The notes under the pieces are model-generated. The model saw only the letters and a list, made by a program, of their open reading frames with translations. It was not told the origin of the DNA and ran no database searches. Both the position numbers and the translations under genes were made by a program. Shown here one piece after another: positions 58,255 through 64,000 of a stretch of 64,000 nucleotides of DNA (its first letter is position 1; each line of letters starts with the position of its first letter). This DNA is from Aldehydirespirator sp965116195 (GTDB taxonomy: Bacteria; Actinomycetota; Acidimicrobiia; Acidimicrobiales; Aldehydirespiratoraceae), in assembly GCA_965116195.1 (NCBI GenBank), contig OZ220491.1:1302001-1366000 (forward strand). Direction: 5' to 3'.

Positions 58255-61245
58255 CTTGAACGTGGGCGTGCTTGTGGGTTTCGTCGGGAGGGGCGTGCTT
58301 GTGGTCGGTGGGCGGCGTAGGGTGGATGTTTCGGTTGGGTCGAAGTTGAGTTTGTCGGCGTTTTTGCCCCAGCAGATGACTTCGTTGTTTGTTTTCCTGG
58401 CGCAGGTGTCGTGTTTGCCAGCTGCGACGGCTAGGTACTTTCCTGAAGCTATTGGTTTTACTTGGTTGTGGTCGTTGTTGCCCCAGCAGTGTATTGTTTG
58501 GTTGCTGGTGAGTCCGCAGGTGTGTTGGCCGCCTGCTGCTACTGCTGTGTACTGACTGCCTGAAGCTGTTTTCGGAGCCTGCCCTTCGTTGTTGTCGCCC
58601 CAGCATACGATTTTGTTGGTGGTTCGTACGCCGCAGGAGTGGTTGCCGCCGGCTGCTACGTCAATGAAGTCGTGTGTGGGTGCGCTGGCTTTGTTGTCGG
58701 TGTCGTCGCCCCAGCAGCGTACTTTTTTGTCGTCTATTAGGCCGCATGAGTGCTTGGCACCTGCAGAAACCGAAACAAAGCGTCTTACGCTGTTCCTGTT
58801 GAACCAGCCACCGAATCTCGGCCACACGTCCCTTCGTCTATCGTCACCGTTGCCCCAGCAGTAGACCTTCCCTTTGTGGTCTATTCCGCAGTTATGAGAA
58901 GAACCGGCTGCTACTGTTACGTAGTCATTCTTCAGGTGTTTTGTTCGACCGTCGCTAGGGTTGCCCCAGCATTTGACTTTGTAGTCGGTGTTCACTGCAC
59001 AGGAATGCGTATCCCCGGACGACACACTGATAAAACTACCGCTTGGTGGGTCGGATTGCTTGTAGTCTTTGTCGCCTTTGCAGGTGATAGTTTTGTCGGC
59101 TTCTATCCAACATGCATGACGGCCACCCACGGAAATATCATCAAGAGGGTCAGTTGAACCGCGCTGCCAACGTTCAAGCCACTTGATCGCGTCCAGAGGC
59201 TTTATGATCCCGTAACCGTATTCTTTGTCCTTCCGTTTGCCGTTAGGATGATCAGCAGTTTGATACAGAGCAATCTTCAGCAGTTCAGGCGGAGCATCAG
59301 GGAAACGCGCAATGAGATGCGCCAGTACTCCGCTCACCATCGGAGCAGCCATTGATGTACCACTGGTCGTCCCGTACTTAGCCCCCCTTTGGCCCTTCGG
59401 CTTATAACTTGAACCCGCTTCAGCGGCAACGCCAGCAACGGTAGACAAGATACCGGTTCCTGGGGCCGCGATTGTAACCTCGTTGCCTTTCGAACTGGTT
59501 GCTGCGAGGCTGCTCGATTTTGTAGTGTTTGCGACTACTATACTCCCGGGGTACTTAGCCGGCCATCTGATTTGGTCATGGTGTCCACACTTATTCCACT
59601 TCCAACTTTCTTTGGTCTGCAACTTGCCTTCCTCATTCCTTATAGAAATTTCTTTGTCGCTTCCGCAGTTGCCGGCGGTAGTAACGACTAATATGTCTCT
59701 TAGGTCAGCTATTCTCAACATAGCTTCAGCTAACTGAGTTGGAGAGCCCCATGCGAAGGACATATTTATAATATCTACTCGTTCATATAATGCAAGTAGA
59801 AGCGCCTCACTCGTTCTAACGTTATCCCAAGGATCGTCGTCATCGGGGTCTAAACAACACCCAGCTATCGGTAAAATTCCTGCGGAGGGCGCGACACCTC
59901 TGACACCACCATTGCTCGCCTCAGCTGCGATAATCCCAGCGACATGTGTGCCATGACCACTTGGGTCTTGACCGTGAATGCCTAGAGATAACTTTTCCAC
60001 AAACTTGCAATCACTATCGCCTAATCTATTGTCTGTATCAACGTATGTTAAACAATGAGAAACCACAATAGTGCTAGGGATCCGTGTTCGGTAAGCGAAT
60101 CTGCGTGATTTCGCGAGTGTAAATTTGGCAATATTGCTATCAAGATCCTTATGATTGGAATCGACCCCTGTATCAATGACGGCCACTCTCACTCTTGCCT
60201 TTGTTGGCCATTGATCCTGCAGTGCATAGGCATCAAGGTACGGCAGATGCCATTGCTCGTTCTCATAATTCTCACCGGCAGAACCGTCAGACTGATCGAG
60301 AAATATCTCCGCGGGAAAATCAATTGCAATCACTGAAGATTCAGCAGCATACTGGTTACGTACCTCTTGTAACGTTCGGTCACCCAGTACTTCGTAGTCC
60401 ACGAACAGGCAACTGTCCACAAATCGCAAGATCTCCACGATCTGATCAGACGTAACAGGCGGCTCAATGGAAAAACATGGCTTATCAAGGTCAAGATTGT
60501 CGGCCACATGAATGATCTTGTCCAAGTCCACACCCGTCACGGTCGGAGTACGCCTAGGATCAAAACCCGTATCACCCGTAAGGCCTCTGTAAAGAAACGT
60601 AGCCATCTCAGCACGCGTTGTAACCCTGTTCGGACAGAAATTGGTACCATCACCACAACCCTGAGTGATACCAGCAGCCCTCAAACGGGCAACATCCGCC
60701 AGATACCAGGCATCATCAGCAACATCATCAAACCCGGGGGCAGGCCCATCAGACAAATCAAAAGCCCGCGACAAGAACGCTGCCATCTCAGCACGCGTCG
60801 TGTCCTCATTCGGGCAGAACCCACTACCATCACCACAACCCCGTGTGACACCAAGCTCAGCCATGCGCTCAACAAAGGGCGGCCAAAACTCATCCAAACA
60901 ACAATCCACGTCATCAAACCGTGATGACTTCACCGGTGGATCCTGTCCATCAAGAATCCTCACCACCCAAACCGCAACCGTCTTGCGATCCACCGGCACC
61001 GAAGGACAAAACCCCTCAGAACACATCGAACCATCAAGCACCGTGCCCTCAAACACACCCATATCATCCAACTCACCAACAGCCGTCGCATAATAGGCAT
61101 CCACGGCAACATCATCAAAACGCCCCACCTGCGCATCCACAGACGAACCAAACACCACCAACCACACAACAGCCCCCAACGCGACAGCGCACAGTCCCAG
61201 ACAGAGATGGCCGAGAAACGCGGCCCGATCGTTGCATATGATCAT
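56752..61245 (-). CDS. Secreted SLH-subtilisin-RCC1 repeat protein
   Basis: 1497 aa. Signal peptide to about DAQ39, three SLH repeats (42-225, with FDDV and C.N..TTRAEMA motifs), an S8 protease with Asp358 (VAVIDTGVD), His431 (SGHGTHVAG), Asn526 (TTAGNCG) and Ser631 (SGTSMAAP), then RCC1-type repeats: seven diverged (703-997) and fourteen nearly identical 36-37-residue units (998-1497). The triad is complete, so it should be an active wall-bound protease. The last repeat stops early at TIICW. AGGAGG precedes ATG 61245. Role in substrate or surface recognition is inference. Confidence 0.93.
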   Translation of the reverse strand: MIICNDRAAFLGHLCLGLCAVALGAVVWLVVFGSSVDAQVGRFDDVAVDAYYATAVGELDDMGVFEGTVLDGSMCSEGFCPSVPVDRKTVAVWVVRILDGQDPPVKSSRFDDVDCCLDEFWPPFVERMAELGVTRGCGDGSGFCPNEDTTRAEMAAFLSRAFDLSDGPAPGFDDVADDAWYLADVARLRAAGITQGCGDGTNFCPNRVTTRAEMATFLYRGLTGDTGFDPRRTPTVTGVDLDKIIHVADNLDLDKPCFSIEPPVTSDQIVEILRFVDSCLFVDYEVLGDRTLQEVRNQYAAESSVIAIDFPAEIFLDQSDGSAGENYENEQWHLPYLDAYALQDQWPTKARVRVAVIDTGVDSNHKDLDSNIAKFTLAKSRRFAYRTRIPSTIVVSHCLTYVDTDNRLGDSDCKFVEKLSLGIHGQDPSGHGTHVAGIIAAEASNGGVRGVAPSAGILPIAGCCLDPDDDDPWDNVRTSEALLLALYERVDIINMSFAWGSPTQLAEAMLRIADLRDILVVTTAGNCGSDKEISIRNEEGKLQTKESWKWNKCGHHDQIRWPAKYPGSIVVANTTKSSSLAATSSKGNEVTIAAPGTGILSTVAGVAAEAGSSYKPKGQRGAKYGTTSGTSMAAPMVSGVLAHLIARFPDAPPELLKIALYQTADHPNGKRKDKEYGYGIIKPLDAIKWLERWQRGSTDPLDDISVGGRHACWIEADKTITCKGDKDYKQSDPPSGSFISVSSGDTHSCAVNTDYKVKCWGNPSDGRTKHLKNDYVTVAAGSSHNCGIDHKGKVYCWGNGDDRRRDVWPRFGGWFNRNSVRRFVSVSAGAKHSCGLIDDKKVRCWGDDTDNKASAPTHDFIDVAAGGNHSCGVRTTNKIVCWGDNNEGQAPKTASGSQYTAVAAGGQHTCGLTSNQTIHCWGNNDHNQVKPIASGKYLAVAAGKHDTCARKTNNEVICWGKNADKLNFDPTETSTLRRPPTTSTPLPTKPTSTPTFKSVSAGGLHSCAVRSDNTITCWGRNDYGQSVAPSGMFKSVSAGEYHSCGVRSDNTITCWGDNEYGQSVAPSGVFKSVSAGEHDSCGVRSDNTITCWGRNDFRESVAPSGVFKSVSAGRGISCGVRSDNTITCWGRNVYGQSVAPSGMFKSVSAGWGSSCGVRSDNTITCWGDNSHGRSVAPSGVFKSVSAGGLHSCGVRSDNTITCWGRNEYGQSVAPSGMFKSVSIGGFYSCGVRSDNTITCWGDNSHGQSVAPSDMFKSVSIGGLHSCGVRSDNTITCWGIGFGEAVAPSGMFKSVSAGWGSSCGVRSDNTITCWGSGYREAVAPSGMFKSVSIGGFYSCGVRSDNTITCWGDNSHGQSVAPSGMFKSVSAGWESSCGVRSDNTITCWGRNEYGQSVAPSGMFKSVSAGEYHSCGVRSDNTITCWGDNSHGQSVAPSGMFKSVSAGWESSCGVRSDNTITCWGRNDYGQSVAPSGVFKSVSAGWGTWCGVRSDNTIICW

Positions 61246-61300
61246 TGCTACCTCCTGTAATATGATATGATGATATGAACCTCGGATATGAGGACCTTGT
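61246..61300 (-). promoter_or_regulatory. Ribosome binding site and AT-rich promoter region of the SLH-subtilisin gene
   Basis: AGGAGG with 6-7 nt spacing to the ATG, and an AT-rich ATATCATATCATATTA segment immediately upstream, possibly a -10 region. ATATGA repeats lie in the leader. Confidence 0.6.
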
Positions 61301-61444
61301 GCAACGTAGCACCGACATAGGCGCTAGTCAAATCGGGGGGACGAGGTCGAGGCCTCAACGCACCGAAGCGAGGCGACCGTGGCGCGCGGTGTCAGGCGTT
61401 CACGGTGTGGCGGTAGTGGCGGCGGGGTGATGGACGCGCCGGGG

Positions 61445-63568
61445 CTAGACGTGATGGAGAAGTTGGAAGTCGGTGGGGTCGGGGGCGCGGGTTTGACGCC
61501 AGTAATCAATCAGGGGCAGGGGCCAGTTCTGGGTTACGCGTCCGCTGGCGTTCTTGTACCAGCTGTTCACCGACGAGATGCCCCAGGCCATCTGGGAGTT
61601 GTGTGCATCCATCAGTTCGCCGTAGCGGTCATAAGCATCGGGAAGGCAATCCATGGCGGCAGCACCTCGGTCGGCTAGCAGGCGCAGGCACTCCACCATG
61701 TAATGCACGGCACACTCAGCAAAATAGATGATGCTGCCGTTCACCACGATGTTGGTGTTGGGGCCGTAAATGCAGAACAGATTGGGAAAGCCAGGCACGC
61801 AGACACCGTTGTAGGCCCGGGCCTCACCGTTCCATGAGTCGTGCAGATCAACCCCGTGTCGTCCGGTCACCTGCATCGGCATCAAGAACTCCGAGGCATT
61901 GAAGCCGGAGCCATAAACGATCACATCTGCCGGATGAAGACGGCCTGTGCAGTCGCGCACTCCGTCAGGTTCGATCTGCTGAATCGGGTCGCTCACCAGC
62001 TTGACATCGGGTCGTTTGAGCGTGCGGGCCCAGATGCCGTTGTCAAGCACCACCCGCTTGGCACCCACCGGATATGACGGAACCACCATCTCCAACAAAT
62101 CGGGCCGGTCGGCGAACTGTGACCTGAGATAGAGGGTGAGCAGTTGACGGGTCTGATCGTTGCGGGGACTTACGGCTTCTTCAAGCGGGCCGGTCCAGTC
62201 CGGATCACGCCGCAGAGCACTGACCGTGCCTTCGTGAGTACACCAGAACTGACGCAACCGGAACCAGTGGACATAGCCGGGAACCATCTTGAAAAGTTGC
62301 AGCAGACTCTCCGGCAGAGATTCATGATAAAGCGGCCTCGGGATCAGCCACGGCGGGGTGCGCTGAAAGACCGTGACATGCTCGGCCTTTTGTGCCAGAT
62401 GCGGAATGAACTGCAGGGCGCTGGCACCGGTTCCGATGACAGCCACCCGGCGCTTCTGCCAGTCGATGTCGTGACGCCAGGCGGAACTGTGGAACTGCTC
62501 ACCCGTGAAGTCTGTTATTCCTTTGATGTCGGGCAGGTGCGGCTGATTGAGTTGCCCCACGGCTGACACCACCGCAGCAACTGTGATCGTCTCGGTGCGT
62601 GTATGAGCCGTGCTGCCAGGGTCACCGGCTACGATTTCCATGCTGCCGGTGGCTCCTTGAGCAAGAGCCGTGCTGCCAGGATGACCGGCGTTCTTGTTCT
62701 CGCTACCATTTTCTGTCATGCTTTCAGCGCTTTGGTCGGGCCGGTTGCCGACGCGGTTTGTGGTGATGTTGATGCCCTCAGTGGTCGCGTCTGCGGGCGT
62801 GGTGCGTAGACGAAGGTGCCATCGGTGGGCAGTGTCGTCCCAGGTCATTGACTCGACTGTCGTGCCGAAACGGATGCGGTCAACTATCCCCCAACGGTGA
62901 GCACAGTCACGGAAGTAATCAAGCAGCACCTGCTGGCTGGAGTGGTATTCGGGCCAGTCGGGACGTTGCTCGCCCGAATAGGAATACACGTGGTTGAACA
63001 CGTCCACCCGGCAACCCGGATAGGTGTTCTCCAGCCACGTGCCACCGATGTCGTGGTTCTTCTCAAGCACCACGCAGTCAATCCCGGCCTGCCTCAGGCG
63101 GTGCGCTGCGAGGATGCCCGACATACCCGCTCCGATCACGGCCACAGCAGTTGTACAGCCTGTGTCGCCTGGTGTCTCGCCCGCTGGGGTGTCTGGCCAG
63201 GTACCGGCTGGGATCGGTTCCGGCACTCGCATGTCGCCGGTGACAGCCAACTCCTCGGCGAGCATGGCCCGGTAGTCATCGGCGAGGTCAGTGCCGGTGA
63301 GCCAGTCAATCAGAGGATCAATGAGCGAATCGTCGGTGGTGCCGGTCACGTTGCCGGTGTTCAACATCTGTAGTCCCTGTCGTGCCAGGTCCCGGGCTTG
63401 CTGCTGTTGAGATGGACTCCAACCACTGTCGGGATCAAGAGCGTGAGCCGGGTCCAGCCAAAGCTCCTGGGGTGCCAGGTCGCGGTTGCCGCAGGCATGA
63501 GCCAGAGCCGCCAAGAGGCTGGGCAGGTCAGCCGCTTCTATGAACCCGTCAATCTGAGCGGAGTTCAT
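61445..63568 (-). CDS. FAD-dependent Baeyer-Villiger-type monooxygenase
   Basis: 707 aa. An N-terminal extension of about 140 residues precedes the first dinucleotide motif VIGAGMSGILAA. The BVMO fingerprint FxGxxxHxxxW is FTGEQFHSSAW, followed by the second nucleotide motif VIGTGASALQ. These enzymes insert oxygen next to ketones to give esters or lactones using NADPH. Between the motifs is a low-complexity insert with doubled PGSTA segments, a local duplication. No operon partner is visible. Confidence 0.92.
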   Translation of the reverse strand: MNSAQIDGFIEAADLPSLLAALAHACGNRDLAPQELWLDPAHALDPDSGWSPSQQQQARDLARQGLQMLNTGNVTGTTDDSLIDPLIDWLTGTDLADDYRAMLAEELAVTGDMRVPEPIPAGTWPDTPAGETPGDTGCTTAVAVIGAGMSGILAAHRLRQAGIDCVVLEKNHDIGGTWLENTYPGCRVDVFNHVYSYSGEQRPDWPEYHSSQQVLLDYFRDCAHRWGIVDRIRFGTTVESMTWDDTAHRWHLRLRTTPADATTEGINITTNRVGNRPDQSAESMTENGSENKNAGHPGSTALAQGATGSMEIVAGDPGSTAHTRTETITVAAVVSAVGQLNQPHLPDIKGITDFTGEQFHSSAWRHDIDWQKRRVAVIGTGASALQFIPHLAQKAEHVTVFQRTPPWLIPRPLYHESLPESLLQLFKMVPGYVHWFRLRQFWCTHEGTVSALRRDPDWTGPLEEAVSPRNDQTRQLLTLYLRSQFADRPDLLEMVVPSYPVGAKRVVLDNGIWARTLKRPDVKLVSDPIQQIEPDGVRDCTGRLHPADVIVYGSGFNASEFLMPMQVTGRHGVDLHDSWNGEARAYNGVCVPGFPNLFCIYGPNTNIVVNGSIIYFAECAVHYMVECLRLLADRGAAAMDCLPDAYDRYGELMDAHNSQMAWGISSVNSWYKNASGRVTQNWPLPLIDYWRQTRAPDPTDFQLLHHV

Positions 63569-63703
63569 GGTTCAGGCCATCTTGGCTGTGTCGGGTCACT
63601 CCACACTTCGACAAGGTCAGTCATCATTGTCTGAGAGCACACACCAAACCGTTGCATTGGGTAACTCGGCGCTTCGGCAAGCCCATCAACCCGCCGGAGT
63701 TCA

Positions 63704-64000
63704 TCATGGAGCAGTGGCTCTACGGTGCGGCCTGGGTTGTGGGGCGATGAAAGGTAAATCGGTGACCTCAGCTTGGTGAGGTTGTCCTGCGGGCGTGTGG
63801 AAGTCGAGCACTGTTCCTGCAGCGTTGTGCGGTGTGTCCACAAAGGCCAAGCCTATGTTGCGCTCAAGTCTGGGCGAATAGGCCGCAGCTCGCACCGTGC
63901 CGACAGTTCGGCCATCCACCGTCGCCGGACAGGGTTGTTCAAGCCAAGTCAATGCGCCCGAACTGTGTTGCTGGCCGGGCATCGGCGGCCCAGACAACGC
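63704..64000 (-). CDS. GcvT/aminomethyltransferase-family protein, C-terminal part (partial)
   Basis: The last ~98 codons of a gene entering from the right edge. VGTVRAAAYSPRLERNIGLAFV is split over the typical GcvT C-terminal barrel, which ends with AEVTDLPF. It could be glycine-cleavage T protein or a dimethylglycine/sarcosine dehydrogenase fusion. Only the C-terminal domain is visible. Confidence 0.78.
   Translation of the reverse strand, partial: ALSGPPMPGQQHSSGALTWLEQPCPATVDGRTVGTVRAAAYSPRLERNIGLAFVDTPHNAAGTVLDFHTPAGQPHQAEVTDLPFIAPQPRPHRRATAP

Noticed and set aside
56962..58320. 452-codon plus-strand open frame across the RCC1 array
   Set aside because: Antisense shadow of the 111-bp repeats; it repeats with the same period, has no family motif, and the opposite strand encodes a clear protein.

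Overview
This window is from a high-GC actinobacterium, most likely a member of Acidimicrobiia or a close relative. The evidence is gene content and order only: an actinobacterial phoH-ybeY-corC-era-uppS-recO-glyS-dnaG block, a RamB-type regulator facing isocitrate lyase, many acyl-CoA dehydrogenase and enoyl-CoA hydratase genes, and large SLH-anchored secreted proteins with poly-Thr linkers. The species cannot be named from the sequence alone.

Layout. 1-8.4 kb: the end of pntB, a TrpB2-type tryptophan synthase beta chain, an EchA20-like hydratase, tRNA-Val, a DUF4389 membrane protein, an inositol-monophosphatase-family enzyme, an unknown protein and a probable heteromeric acyl-CoA dehydrogenase pair. 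8.3-18 kb: two tRNAs and the dnaG-to-phoH housekeeping block, all on the minus strand. 18-22.5 kb: ramB, aceA and a cyclopropane-fatty-acid-synthase-type methyltransferase. 22.6-26.9 kb: tRNA-Arg, tRNA-His and tRNA-Lys, then a small defence-like island: an IetA-like AAA ATPase, an IetS-like subtilisin truncated just before its catalytic serine, and a NYN-domain protein. 27-29.3 kb: zinc ABC permease and a substrate-binding protein with an extreme His/Asp-rich loop; the likely partner ATPase is at 47.6 kb. 29.8-35 kb: a fatty-acyl or xenobiotic catabolic operon. 35-36 kb: a small hypothetical protein and an orphan ATPase. 37-46.4 kb: a tandemly duplicated surface-protein plus uracil-DNA-glycosylase unit. 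46.4-50 kb: TauD-like dioxygenase, the zinc ABC ATPase and a geranylgeranyl-reductase-family enzyme. 50-56.7 kb: an AbiE-type toxin-antitoxin pair, ppc, and IS481 and IS30 elements. 56.7-64 kb: a 1497-residue SLH/subtilisin/RCC1-repeat protein, a Baeyer-Villiger-type monooxygenase and the C-terminus of a GcvT-family protein.

Three things stand out. (1) The two FN3/SLH surface genes share an upstream leader with a strong ribosome binding site and ATG. Each is separated from its main reading frame by a pure C tract (19 and 17 nt), and both are out of frame as assembled. This looks like a pair of phase-variable surface proteins. (2) Gaps between genes across the window are built from imperfect tandem repeats of about 60-80 bp, and many copies contain decayed duplicates of the neighbouring gene's start or stop ('gene-end echoes'). 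The same process inside ybeY has inserted exactly three in-frame 22-codon units just before the catalytic motif. (3) The RCC1 protein has 7 diverged plus 14 nearly identical repeats, as expected for three seven-bladed propellers, with variation limited to two short positions per repeat.
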